A stretch of DNA of 64,000 bases from Nautilus pompilius (GCA_018389105.1 JACATO010001128.1:711001-775000), one strand, 5' to 3'. Counted from the stretch's first letter, positions 22,740 through 50,924 are shown. Numbers and translations: made by a program. The notes: generated by a model from the letters alone, not told the origin.

Positions 22740-23170
22740 AATTAATCTTTTAACTTTTTTTTGAGAGTAGTGTATTCTTTTCTGATCTCTCGCTATTATA
22801 AAAGATACGTTCATATATAAAAAAAAGATGGAAAATCTTTTAACTAATTTATTTTTTTTTTTAAAAAAAACTATTTTAATAACAAAAGGAATTAATCCGG
22901 AGACCACTATCGGGGCAGAATTTTGGCGTTGATTAGGTTAGTACGAGTCAATGCTTATCGTTGAATTACTAAAGAATTGTTTTCACCTCGCTTATATCTT
23001 CCGTCTCGTCATGGGGAACAAATGCACAAAGGAAAACTCCGCGGGTTAGTTCTGGATACAGACATTGTGGTGGCACCTGTTTGTCACTTCAGAGGGCTCC
23101 GAACCAGTCGACGATGCTGGATAGCAGGGTCTTTACTCTCGAATTTTACAGCTTTCTGAAGCAAATTATC
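22740..23170. other. No recognised gene
   Basis: AT-rich, with poly-T/poly-A at 22,850-22,870. No supported feature. Confidence 0.45.
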
Positions 23171-23173
23171 ATA

Positions 23174-23562
23174 CAGGGATAGATACCCCGACTTACGTAA
23201 GGGTTGCGTCCAAGTCGGCCATACGTAAGTCGAACTCGTGCGTGTACGGCAGTCTTACGTAAGCACAAAGGTAGGCAGTGAAGAGCACTGGACAATTTCT
23301 CCACCTCGGCAATCGCACCAGTCCTTTGCCCCGCCATCACCGTAGATCTCACGGGTTTTTTGGGGGGAGGAAGATCCTCACGGTCGTGTTGACCGTCGAC
23401 ACGGCCGCGCGCAATGGAAGACAAAGTCCGCCCGTCTCCATACTTCTTTATTATGCTCACCTTCTCCTCGAGCCCGATCAGCTTACGCTTCTTCGCGGAA
23501 CCACTAGCGCCAGCATCTCTTATTACACCATGGCTCGAAATGGGAAAATCTACGTAAAACTG
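23174..23562. mobile_element. Possible pogo/mariner MITE
   Basis: The left end is TA-CAGGGATAGATACCCCGAC followed by TTACGTAAGGGTTGCGTCC. The same CCCGACTTACGTAAGGGTT block is found at the 79-bp element near 4,370. A right end reading CTG-TA, with ACGTA inside, occurs at 23,562. The left end is convincing by comparison with 4,367; the right end is weaker. Confidence 0.4.
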
Positions 23563-23564
23563 TA

Positions 23565-26500
23565 AAAAGACTTACGCGCAACCGAGAGTGTGGGAGAGGA
23601 TGGGGATGCCGGCCGACTAACACACTCAGATCCCAGCGCTCATTACTCCGCGGCTCAAAGTAGTGCCCGCTCACACCCAGGTACCCACGCGTATCGCCAC
23701 GTGACATTTTTCCTTCTCGCAGAAACCCCGAGTTCTAAATGTAATACTTCCCACCCCGCAATCAGTAGTTGGATTACTATCCCTCCACTGGGCCCTTTTT
23801 AGTAGCAGAGTTCGCTATGGACGAGAAACTTCTGAGAGCGCCACGTATTAAAGGGACACGCCGAAGGGGTTGAACGAACGACCTTCTGTCGCTTAATCCC
23901 CATGCCAGACCCTTTTTTTTTTTTTAATATTGGGAAATCGTTTTCTCTCCCCCCCCCCCGAGGAACGTCGGGAACCGCAGCGAAGCCGGCTCTCTGCTGC
24001 TGAATGCGCAGTTTACGGACAAAAGTACTACGAAGCCGGGAGCGAGATTGCATTTTCACGTCAGCCAACACCGTCCTCATCCTGCTCCTCTCCATCACCG
24101 GTTCAAGAAAGTAAAACAATGAAACTCTCTCCTTCCACCCCGATGGTAATGTACGGAAAAAACAGTACAACTTTTTCTAGATGAGAGAAAGCAAAAAAAG
24201 AAAAATGGCCGTAGATAAAAGAAAAATAACAAAAACGGACCTATCTGCAGCATCAGTTTCACCAACTATTATTATTATTATTATTATCGCTGCTATATTT
24301 TATATCGCAATAGGCACGGCCGGTTATTCCCCTTATCTTTGTGTTCTGCAGCCAGTGGAGATAAGCTTATTCTCTCTTATGCGTCGTGGCAGAGTGCCTC
24401 CCATGATTCTTGCACACTCACCACCCGGTAAGTGATGAGCGCAGAGAGAGAGAGAGAGGCAAAGGTCCTATTCAACAAATCGTTTGTTTCTCATCCAGAC
24501 GAACCATTCTACACACCAAGGCACGAGAAACAAGGTTATTCGCAAAGGCTCGGTTTGCCCCCTTTCCTAAAAATGCTTATTTTAAACGAATCACTTCGGC
24601 TTCGTGAAGTAGCGAACTAAGCGTACAAACCCTAATTCGTCGAAAGGGCTTATTTACTGAAAACTAGACGTGCTCCATCTATTATTAAGTGATGAGAGAT
24701 AACAATAGAAGAGATCTTTTATTAGGATGCCAACATAACTACCACCGAAGTTAGTATGGCTTGTGGTACTTGCAAAAGAAGTTTAAAAATCCATAGACGA
24801 CTTAGATTATTATTATTTTACTACTAATAAACTTGGCGTTTGTTTTGTTTTGTTTTATTTTTTGAGGTCTGTGAACTTTTACCTTTTTTTTCTCAATAAA
24901 ATTGTGGTCTGATGGAGGTGGCGTACAGAGATAGGGAAAACTAGGAGATTAGTCGTTAAAGTAAGTACTTTTTTTTAAAAAAAAGAGCGGATGGGGGGAC
25001 AATCTGTAGCTCATTTTCCTTGAGAATGTATACAATGATAATTTCTAAAGATGGAAATGGTACGTCATCCTTATGACTAATCTAAAACGATGGCAAAGAA
25101 AAACTACATCTGGCGGCTGTGTTCGAGAGATACGGCTCGGATTAGCGGACTTCTTTGTTCAACACCAAAGGTTCTAGGTCAGAATACTAAAACAGTGTAC
25201 GAGCTTACAGGAATATATTCCTATAACCAAAAAAACTTAATCATAAAAAACAAAAAAAACATTGAGCCAGTCTCTTGTTTCGCAAATCTGTAAACAGTTG
25301 CCTGGGAAATGTCTGACAAAAGATGGAAGACTTATCGAATCAAATAGTTGATCAATTGAACAGAGAGCATGGGATTAAGGCCCCCCCTCCCTCTGACAAC
25401 ATATTTAAAAGAATCCCTTTATTAAATACATTCATGCATTAACACAAAAACCGGAACAGTTAACCTAGGTTTTTTTCCTTCTCCTTCCTGACATCAATGA
25501 GAATAAACTGTTCGATAGTTTTCCATCTCGAAATCTGCGACTTCTGAAACCTCAACTCTTTTGTCAGATCATTATTCTAATTCTCGTGACATTTTTGTCG
25601 CCCAGCGTAGATTAACACTTTAAAACTCAGATAAGACGCCATTTCACTAACCCAGAATTCTCAAATACCTTTTGTTCGAGAAAAAAAAGGGGGGGGGGCA
25701 AAAGTTAGCATTTACCTTTGTTTTCCAGAAAACCTAATAAAGTTAAAAATTGTAATTCCTTTTTTCTAACACTTTTATCTTGTATTCCTCTCTGGATTTC
25801 TGTCATTAACAGGAACAGAGCAGGCAGTTATATATTACAAGGAATATACTGTCTTCTTGAGATCACAGAGCCAATTCACTACATTCAACACCAAAGATGT
25901 AAACAGATTCTCAGACAAAAGAATGTATGGCAAAAGACCTACCAAGTCCAGATCGTGTAAACATAAACACACAGAATGTGGGTGAATTTGAACATATTTC
26001 CATTTCGGACAAAATTCTAGCAAAGTAGAATGACAAAGGCAATGGCGGCTATTCGGTGAGAAGACAGACATCCTCAGTCTCTGCACACACACACACACAA
26101 CCTTTTTGTTCTGTTGGTTGAAACAGCTGACAGAGAAAAGCAGAACTAAATGGTCAGTTCTATTTACTAATTATAAAAAGTTTTTAAAAATACATATTAA
26201 TCGTAGAAGTTTATAAAATAATCCAACATTCACCATTATAGACTTCTGACAAAGCACTCTTTTTTTTGGTCTTGAGACCAGTTCTCTAAAAATGCTCATA
26301 TTTTTACATATCAGGTGAAATCCTCGAGGGAAAAAAAAAAGGGTCGTTACATAGGCGAATTGCCAGCCAGTAAAAATAAGGAATTTTATTTGGTCTTTCT
26401 CACCGCAGTACCGTTTGCGTCAAAACCAGATTCTGAACGCCGTTTTGGCTATCATTCCTTGGTGCCTTTGTCGGGGCGAGTCCTCACATTCCAATCCGTT

Positions 26501-26960
26501 TCTGATTTGTAAGTACTGCGGTTGTTCTGTTCACGGATGTGCCCAATCACATATTTTATCCAAACTGATCTGTCGAGCCCAAGACACATGCACAGTCAGA
26601 TGGTTGCCAAAAAAAGCAGGCTTAGCGGTGTCAGTTCCCTCGCTTTCTAACAGCTTACAAACGAGTTTTACTTATTGATGTTTTTATTTTCCCCCCCCCC
26701 TTCAATTTGTCCACACCCAGGTGAGGTGTTCCCAGAGCTAACCAGGGCAATTCGTCGGAGAACACTGGTCGGACCATCAGCCACCGACTGAGGCAATAAG
26801 CATCTGTCCTTTTATTGTCATGGTCGCCATCATCAAGGCAGGGATGTAGCTTATTTGATGAATAAGTTTCTTTAGGGGGTATCATAACAAAACAACTCCC
26901 CCAATTCAAAATTGCTAAAACCAACAACGAGCAACAAAAGCCCCACTGGCGTGACGGAAC
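23565..26960. other. No recognised gene
   Basis: Unique DNA with many short frames and no family resemblance. Minor tracts: poly-C near 23,950, (ATT)n near 24,269, poly-G near 25,690, (CA)n near 26,082. It might include the KMT5 polyadenylation region at its right end. Confidence 0.4.
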
Positions 26961-26967
26961 ATTTTAA

Positions 26968-28036
26968 CTCTTTAGTGGACAACGTGTTTTGAGACACTGC
27001 GGTTCAAATGGCACTATCAAGCCGTGTAAAAGTCAAGCTGTCTAATGGAACAGTGGTAAAAACAAAAAAATAATCTTGTAAATATATGAAAACAAAAAAA
27101 AGGAATAAAGACATTTCTGAATCTTTTATACAATATTTACACAAATGTATACAAAACCTTCAATATAAAACTTGAAAACAAAATGGATCTGATTACACCA
27201 GAGTATATAGACACAGATTTACTATATAATATAGGCTCAGCAGCATTGCATCCCTGAGTGCTCTCCACAGACATCCATCTGCTCCTCACACAGAATTGCT
27301 ATGGTGTTTTGATTCTTCCTCCAGTCACAAAGCTAACACCTAGAATGCTCAGCTGGAGGTTCTTGTAAAAACCCATTTGCTCTAATGATGGAAAAAAAAA
27401 AAAGAAAAAAAAAGAAGAGAGATTTCTGAAGCTGTGGATTATTAACACGTCTCTGCAGCTGCGGTTCGACTAGTTCTTCAGTAAGAGCACGCAGGAATAA
27501 TACACGTCTTCTGAATTTCTTGCCTGATGCCCAATCAGGAAACCCAAAGCATCCACGCCATCCTTTGTTTGTAAAACTAAATAATTTCTCATTTGTACTC
27601 ATCTTCAGTAATGTCGTCTTCATCATGATGAATATCTCCTGACAGTAATATTACATATTTTCCTACTTTTATAACACACAAGACAAACATACATACATAC
27701 ATACATATAGTCTTTCTGAAAACAAAAACGAAGCTGTGGAGCTGCCAATGTGTTTTGGGAAGAAGTTCCTCTGGTATACATGACCTGTTAAGAACATGGG
27801 GTTATATCCGGAATATGAATTACAAATAATCTAGAATGATAAATAGCAAAGACATTTTACTCACACTAGAGCCTATAAGGTCCCAGTTGCAAACTAGTAG
27901 TGTCACAAAAAAGACATAAAAAATAACCTTGTTTCCAGTCCTTATGCTAGATGCCACCACAACAGGCACGAGGTCTAAGTTATACTATTGAAAATGGTCT
28001 ACTGGACCTGACAGACCCTAGTTGTCCACTTAAGGG
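26968..28036 (-). mobile_element. piggyBac deletion derivative (TTAA-flanked)
   Basis: Flanked by TTAA at 26,964-26,967 and 28,037-28,040. The right end read inward on the minus strand is CCCTTAAGTGGACAACT; the left end on the plus strand is CTCTTTAGTGGACAACG, about 14 of 17 bases alike. TTAA target sites and CCCTT-type ends define the piggyBac superfamily. At 1,069 bp it is too short for a transposase gene. A minus-strand frame at 27,333-27,626 (FLRALTEELVEPQLQRRVNN) resembles a transposase fragment in piggyBac-derived proteins. It sits 816 bp beyond the KMT5 stop codon, perhaps within the 3' UTR. Confidence 0.68.
27333..27626 (-). pseudogene. Possible piggyBac transposase fragment
   Basis: A 97-codon frame whose middle (RRRVLFLRALTEELVEPQLQ) has the look of a helix-rich segment of PGBD-like proteins. 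It then dissolves into a poly-Phe run caused by an A-rich tract. The call rests mostly on its position inside TTAA-bounded inverted repeats. Confidence 0.35.
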
Positions 28037-28851
28037 TTAAAACAAACAAAAAAAAAAAAAAGGATTTTTTAGATTTTATTGTTCCACATGCTTAGCATCA
28101 ATACAAATCCATTGTAAACATGAGCCATTTATTTATTTATTTTTTTGTGATAATATGTATAACAGTAAAGAGTTGTTTTAATACCCTGAAGATCAAAGAT
28201 CCTTATGCTTTTGTATCAACACAAACCAATTATAACAGTAAAAATTTCTTTGTTAACAATAACCCTGAAGTGTCTGTCTTGTCGTCTTTTGCTTCAACAT
28301 AGACCACATAAACGCATTTTGTGGCGGACATTAGTATTATAAACCACAGTAAGGGAAAGAAACAGAACAGAACTGGGCCCACTTTTCGCCTACTTCAAGT
28401 GCTACACTGACGTTCACATACTAAAAGTGTAAAAATATATTTTTAAAAATTAAATTCATATTTTTTTTTTTCTGCTATAGTTGCACTGAAGTGTTGTTAA
28501 GAATCACCGTTGTTGTGCCAGTCTCATTGTTTTCTTGTCAAACCACTTGAGACACAATAAAAATCTGTTAGAAAAGACTATACACTGTAGCGGTTGAGTA
28601 CAGGAGGGTAGAGTTTTAGCTTAACAGTGGGATAATGTTGAACTTTTTTGAAAGCCGAGATGCTGTTTGTCCGTCAATGACCAGTCATATTTAATGGGGG
28701 AGAGAGAGAGAGAGAGAGAGAGAAGAAAGGATGAATGAACAGATGATGAAGTGACAAAATAACTCTTAATTAAATAAAGATCATCTGTAAGATAGAGGTG
28801 GTACCAGAAACAAACAAAAAACAAAACAAAACAAACGGTAGTGACACTCAC

Positions 28852-44543
<15,692 letters not shown>

Positions 44544-44620
44544 CTTTCTCCTCACTGGGCAACTTCTTCCCTCCTGAGCAATATGGCTGCCGTAGCACAT
44601 TCTGCTTCCGTCGTTGCGAA
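44544..44620 (-). other. KMT5B: Probable KMT5 exon 1 (5' UTR); 5' end approximate
   Basis: A good minus-strand donor, GAGAAAG|GTGAGAG, ends here inside a CpG-rich region, and the next coding exon begins with an acceptor just before its ATG. The transcription start is not defined. Confidence 0.5.
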
Positions 44621-44829
44621 CTAGTCCCATGTAAACAATCCGCCGATCTGCTCGAATGCGACGGATTCCCGTCCGAGGAGGACCGGCATCGGTCTCCGAA
44701 TACGCGTTCGGGGATGTTTCCGTTTTGCGAAACCAAGGACTGGGTGGAGGGATCGGTGGGGATTCGAGTCCCGTGAGCGTAAGAATATAGACACAGGGTT
44801 GCTCGATGATACTCATCTTGCAAAGGTAA

Positions 44830-45918
44830 GCAACGCAAACCGAACGTGGAGTAAACACAATTAAACTGCTCCTTTCCATCGGGACTTTACTCGGCATTTA
44901 CTTCACACTCAGCTGATGTTCCCCCACCTAGTTACTGCCGCGCCAGTTTTATAAAACTATAAGCAAAAACAACTGATTTGGCACTTTTTAGTCCGTACTT
45001 CAAGCAACAGAACCCTCCCCTTGTTTCTGCAATTAACCCTGAATCCCGTGTAATTAAAGGTGCTTTACCAGAATTCTAGGTCATGTTTACATGACAATTC
45101 TTTCCAACGTCTCCAGGATTGTGTTAGGCTTCCTGTTGGTTGCATGGCTTATGAAAACAAGTTTTCTTTCCTTTTTTAAATGAAAATTCTAATGTGGAAA
45201 CAAACAAACAAAAGAATTCTCTTCATGGATATAAAGGATGTTTGTTAACAGATAGCAAAAGGCTTTAGCAGTCATCATTTAGAGTTGAAGCTGAAGACAG
45301 CACACACACACACACATTGATTTGAAGATATTAGAATTGACAAATGTGTGGAGAGATTTTCTCAAGTTACCCAGGTATCTACAGGTACAGATCAGTGCAC
45401 TACGCACAGGGCCACTTCCTCATCACAGGATAAAAGTGGTTACTTCAGAGACTGGTTTTTTTTAATTTGTGACTCAGCCAAAACCTTTGAATGCTATGCC
45501 AGAGAATGTCCGAAACACACCCAAGACTGGAGAATCCTTTGGGGCAGACAGCACTGCTGAGATTCTTTTTAGAAACATTAAATCAAGGTTGAATTGATGC
45601 TTCTCAGGAGGACCAAGAGAGTAATACTCTAGAATGTAGGGGTACCGCTAAGCCAGTGGGCAAGGCCTGAGTTTGCTAGAGAAGGGAACGAGGTCCACAT
45701 TATTTCATTTTGATGTGTAAGGACTCCTTGTTTTTTAAATAAGTCAGTTTTTTTTTTCTCCCCTATCCGTTAATATCTATTCTGAACAGTCTGAAATTAC
45801 TGGGTTCCCATTTTTGCTGTCAAGAGGCTGTTAATTAACGGCACTAGATAATCTGGTATTCTGACTAAGGTTGATTTTTAATAATTGATGCTGAGGGAAA
45901 AAGGCTAGATGTGTGTGC

Positions 45919-45955
<37 letters not shown>

Positions 45956-47130
45956 AAATGCTGAGAGGTAGAGATGGAGAAACTGGCTTTAAATGGCTCT
46001 GGGTCACTTCAAAATGAAAAGTGAATGCTATTGTATAGAAAATAATTTGGGTAGGTGGAGAGAGACCAATTGGGAAAGAAAAAAAAAATCCAGTGATTAT
46101 GCATTTAGAAATCCAGGTCTGCAAAAGTAATGTGAAAGAATCTGATACATCTAGGCATTCATCTTCACTTTTAAAAGTGTTTAAATTCACTTAGTTAAAT
46201 TTGCTTATTTAGTCAGGAAATCATTACTATTCTGATTCTAGTTTTATTCATTAAAGCGGCAAAAGCAAGAATCACATAGCATTTCTAAAACAGGCTTATT
46301 TCTGCTGATAATAAAGTTTCCTCAATGCACCGACTCAGGACAAGCTTGGTGAACTTTTAACCAAACTCTCCCAGAACTCCAATAAGTCAGTCTTTATAGC
46401 ATTGCATTCTGGGAACATTATCTTATTGGCACATTGAAACTTGTTTCAGATTCCATGCAATCTGAGGTAGTGTTATTTCTCTTTGTTTTGCTAACAAAGA
46501 TAACCATGTTTGTTTCTTAAGCTGAAGGAATTACCACTGTTTGGGTATTCGCTTTCTTCTTTTTTATTTGTGAGCTAAAAGGTACTATTAAATATCTATA
46601 AACGAGATTTATGTATGGGAGTTGTACAAGTTAATATTATTAAAATTTTCCTCTATTAATTAAAATTCTTTTTTAAAATATTTCTCATCCTGTTTCATTT
46701 TTATTTTCTTTCTTTTTTAAAACAATTCTCAAAATATCCTGTTATTAAAAAAAACAAAAAAAAAAACACTTTAGATAATAAATTCTGATTATTTTGTTGT
46801 ATGAAGAGACAATATGTATTTTAAAGTTACAGTCTCAATATGTCCCACTACTATTTCTGATTCAGTTTCAGCAGTAAACTCACTAATCAAAAGTTATGAA
46901 ATGCATATAAGAAATAATTAATTAAATACTTATATAACAATGCTCCAGAGACCACCATCTTGTTTTTTTGGAACTCTTTTGAAGTCAGGACCCCAAAATA
47001 GAAACTATTCAGCTGTTTCACCTACAGCACTACACACAACTATGACACACTTGAAGTTTGTGGTCTTCTTGACCATCCATGTATCTTGTTTGAAAAGTAT
47101 TATTTTAATTTCACTAAAATTGCCTTGAAT
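44830..47130. other. Intergenic, no recognised gene
   Basis: Unique AT-rich DNA with (CA)n near 45,302 and (GA)n near 45,920-45,950. Short frames only. Confidence 0.45.
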
Positions 47131-47139
47131 TTTATGATA

Positions 47140-47850
47140 TATACTGGCTGGCCTCTTATTAGGACTTATGCACCCTTTCAGACAGGCCTGACCTGAGATG
47201 CAGAAGCGAATTAGGTTGGCCACTTGATGAGGTAGGTGATCCCTGCAGGTCTGTATATGACTTGGACAAATACATTTACAGTCAGTTTAACAGACATGGG
47301 GAATAGCAAAGAGGAAGTTATGGCATTCAAAAGAGGTGTGATAGAGGTCGCCACATTGGGTTAGACAGTTTTGTTGGTAGGCTGCTCTAAGACCAAACCC
47401 CGAAGAAAATCTCTGGTGCATGGAGGAATTGTGGCCACAAGAAATGACAGAAAGAGGAGAAAGACAGTTAGACAGGAGAGTAAATGCCAATGGTCCATCA
47501 TGAAACAATAGACCAACTGACAGAGACATTTGTTACAGGGTAAAACACACCCACCTCCTGCTGCACCTTCTGAAGAACTTTAGAATATCCAGATCTTAAT
47601 CCAATTGTGCATTTGTTGGGGATGAACTTGAAGCATGCATTCACCACCACGATTCTCTGCCTTCCCCACTCCATACATTATGCACAATGTTACTGATTAG
47701 ACAGGGAAGTATGTCTCAGGACAACATCTGGCATTTTGTGGATTTTATGCCAAGTCATGTCATGGCCGTTATTATTGGAAAAGGGTGTCCCTATCTGTTA
47801 TTAGACGCAGGTTCCTGATAAAGTGGCCAAGTCAGTGTTGATAATTTATT
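47140..47850 (+). mobile_element. Degenerate Tc1-like transposon
   Basis: The left end TATACTGGCTGGCCTCTTAT then TAGGAC, and the right end read backwards (ACACTGACTTGGCCACTTTA then TCAGGAACC), are diverged inverted repeats of a Tc1-type element. Inside, GGGGAATAGCAAAGAGGAAG matches the start of the Tc1 transposase gene. Near 47,585 the frame YPDLNPIVHLLG matches the conserved SPDLNPIEHLWD motif just before the last catalytic residue. The middle of the gene is deleted and frames are broken, so it is inactive. Confidence 0.72.
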
Positions 47851-48317
47851 CAAAAACAAAAATTTAGTTAAGAGGATAAAACTAAGTTATCAACAGACTA
47901 TTATTCTTTTAATTTTAAACAGAATGTTTATAATTTCCAGTGAGGTAGAATTAAGGTTGTGTAGTCTTGAATGTAGGCGATGAAGCAAACAGTTCTAAAC
48001 TGCTTAATTGTCTTCGATGTTCGATGCATGTGAAAGGGTTGATAATTTCTAAATGATAACGAGAAATATACCCCACAGTGCACCTGATGGATTTCTTCTT
48101 TACTGGAGTATTATGGATTTTATTTGTCTTTTTTCTTAAACATGCACTTATAGTTTTGTAATTGCAAATTTATTGTTAAAACTAAAAAAAATATATATAT
48201 TATTATAATGAAACAGTTGAAATTCTTATTGAATTACATATTTTTTGGAAAATGTTTTTTTTTTTTTTTTAAATTTTATTTTGTTAAAAGTCTGACTACT
48301 TGTCCCACTTCTCTGAG

Positions 48318-48480
48318 GATAACTTCGAATGTAGAGATCAAAGTGCAAACACAAGACATCGAGGCAGTCAGGAAAACAGCAAGACACCTCAGCGGATCAG
48401 ATCCCGGTGTCATCTTTCAAGAGGACATTTTTTTTCAAGGTTGCTCAAGGTCAGCTCAAGCTCAGAAAGTTAAAGTTAAG
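48318..48480 (+). pseudogene. CYTH-domain protein, N-terminal piece
   Basis: Encodes ITSNVEIKVQTQDIEAVRKT, then ARHLSGSDPGVIFQEDIFF. This is the start of CYTH (class IV adenylate cyclase CyaB / thiamine triphosphatase superfamily) proteins, with the NVEIK motif that helps form the triphosphate tunnel. After an eight-T run at 48,428-48,435 the frame shifts by one base; in the next frame KVAQGQLKLRKLK continues the domain. Either a pseudogene frameshift or a homopolymer sequencing error. It then runs into (TG)n/(TA)n. Confidence 0.68.
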
Positions 48481-48489
48481 TTTTGTATG

Positions 48490-48514
48490 TATGAGCATGT
48501 GGGATGTGTGTGCA

Positions 48515-48546
<32 letters not shown>

Positions 48547-50370
48547 CAAATTTCAAACATCTTTCCTTTAAAACAAGATGTATTAATCATTGGAAATTTT
48601 TTAAGTAGCTGTTATCTGAAGGGAAAGAAAGAGTGCATGAAACAGCCTTCATTAGATTGTAGGGATGCTTGTTCTCCATCTGATACAATGTAACAAATGA
48701 AGTTGCTCAGAAAATTACAACTGGAGCATGGAATTATGGGACATGTAAGAAGCTCCAAGACTCCATGATGAATTGCGCAATGCTTCAGAAGGCATAGCTT
48801 TCATGCACCATGTTGTTAGTAAAATGACTTAAATTAAAGATAACAGATTCGTATCTAAATTTTAAAAAGAACCCAACTGTTTCTTTGCAAACTGAAGCGG
48901 GAGATGGTTAGTGAAAACAGTTTCAGTTGGTGTTCCTCCTCAATGCAGTGATTGTGAAGCACGGTCACATGGCACTAATTCACCACTGCCGTGATCATGC
49001 CACCACACAAAGATGCCTGGACCATTTAAGAGAGATGCCACAAGTGCATTTTCCCCCACGTATGTTAACAAACTGTTTTGCAATTCTTTCCTTTCTTGCT
49101 AACACGTTTGCTTCACCCTGACAAGTTCCATCTTAAATATTTACTGCTTATCTACTATGGACATATGCAAAAGCTTTTGGTAAAATATGTCTTGAATGCA
49201 CTTTTTATTTCATACTCATATATCTTGCTGCAGCTATATTCTGATATAATCGCAGCTGGTATTTTACGAACAATGTGATTTGCAGTTAGGGCCCAAATTT
49301 AGCTATTACTCTGTCACAGAAGTAGCAGATGGGAGCTCACTCGAGGTACGGTTTGCTTGCTTTGTCTCTCTCAATTGTGTATGAGAGGAGAGTTTTCTTA
49401 ATGGATAAAAATTAAGATTATTATGATGTAACATATTCATTGTGCTAAAAAGATGGAAAGAATAAGCAGTTGTTTAGGAAGTTAATCTGCATTATTCATA
49501 TGCGAAGTTTTCAAAATGGTTATTTTACTCTATTTTCAGGATTTCCCATTATGCTAATGAAGAATATCTTGGAAAAGATTAAACAAATATTTGCTAGGAT
49601 GATTAGTAATGCATGTAGTAGTATTTTCGCATTTACCATTTTCTACACGTGTAGAAACCCGGTGGGGATTGCTTTGCGTCATGGTTACCATTCCAGTACC
49701 TCCAAATTTCAGCAGGAAATAAAGGAAAGTTTCTGTTTGACCTCCTCTGCTAAGCTGTTGGAGTAAACAGGAGAGCTAAGGAGACTTATACATCAATGGA
49801 GTTGTACCAAAAGGGAGGAGAAAATATGCTACGGGAGGTTCCCCCTAATCAAGCTGGTTGGTCCCTAATGGAAATTGAAGTCTGGCCCTGGACCACAGCA
49901 GGCCCAGTGTAACTTAGCCATCTGCCACTTTGTATGCAGTAATCCTTGTTATGTGGAAACATCAAAGGGGCTTTGGTAGCCAAGTTTGGTTTACGGATAT
50001 TTTGGCAATGATGTGACTGAAGTTCTTTAAAATCCTGCAGCCCTTTATTCCCAGAAAACTGCCAAGAGAAAACAGATATTTGTTGTGTTTTTTTTATACA
50101 GAGTTATTAATAATAGTGGTTTGATCTTTTTTTAAATGTTTTAATTAGTTCGTTCAAACGTATGCTGTCTATAGTGTTATGTTTTCTTTAGAATTTTTCA
50201 GTTTTCCTTTGAATGGTTACGCATTTATAAACCATTGAAACCAAACCATAACCATAAACAGTAGTATTAGCAGTAGCACACTTTAAAACTGCATGGACTT
50301 CTGCATTCTTTTAATCATTGACATTTTTTTTTAGTTTTGTTTGCTTAACAAATTTACATTTACTTTCAAA
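48490..50370. other. Sequence between the two CYTH pieces
   Basis: (TG)n(TA)n at about 48,512-48,545, then AT-rich DNA with no exon I can place. It is either an intron or an insertion. Confidence 0.45.
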
Positions 50371-50371
50371 T

Positions 50372-50630
50372 CTCATCATTCAAAGCCTGACAGACAATGG
50401 CTCAGCATAGACTGGTGGCGTCAGGGCGGAGTTTAAATTGGCCAATCTCTCTGCGTGTCTTTAAGGAGGTGCTGAGAAGAGCCCTTGGTGTGATAGGTGT
50501 TGTGAGAAAATGGCGAGAGCTATCCATGGTTGGACAGACAAAGATACACGTGGATCAGGTTCAAGGCTCGGGGAACTTTATGGAACTTGAGGTACATTGT
50601 GAAACAAACGAAACAGATGAGGATTTGGTA
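50372..50630 (+). pseudogene. CYTH-domain protein, C-terminal piece
   Basis: Frame from 50,397 holds FKEVLRRALGVIGVVRKWRE, then LSMVGQTKIHVDQVQGSGNF and MELEV, the second half of a CYTH domain. GQTKIHVD and GNFMELEV are the strongest blocks. Upstream, in another frame, HSKPDRQ fits the YYxRPD motif that precedes it. The frame ends at a TAG soon after, without the family's C-terminal helix. With the piece at 48,318 this covers most of the domain in order; the 1.9 kb between could be an intron. Two frame changes argue for a pseudogene. Confidence 0.65.
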
Positions 50631-50678
50631 CTATAGTGGAAAAGCCTCTTTAAGCGCATCTTGAATATGCCCTGTCAG

Positions 50679-50919
50679 CAGTGGTGGACTGGCCCACCAG
50701 GATACCGGGGAATTTCCCGGTGGGTCTTAAAGTGATGGACCATTACTTTGGAAATAATGGAAAAAAAGAAAAAATAATGTGTAGATTCCGAGAAGATTTT
50801 ATTTGCTTAAGACCTTTACTTTTATTTGATTCCTTTGACTACGTTTTGGGACTAAGTGGGCCCTTTTGGACCCTTTTACAAGTTTTCCCGGTAGAAATTT
50901 TAGACCAAGTCCTCCACTG
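50679..50919. mobile_element. hAT-type MITE, 241 bp
   Basis: The left end CAGTGGTGGACTGGCC and the right end read inward CAGTGGAGGACTTGGTC are inverted repeats. Flanks CCTGTCAG and CCTGTCGA make an 8-bp target duplication with two changes. CAGTG ends and an 8-bp duplication fit hAT. No coding capacity. Inside the left end, CCGGGGAATTTCCCGG is a further palindrome. Confidence 0.62.
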
Positions 50920-50924
50920 CCTGT

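Noticed and set aside
44750-44790. tRNA gene suggested by GGATTCGAGTCCCGTG
   Set aside because: A lone B-box-like word without an A box or a cloverleaf.
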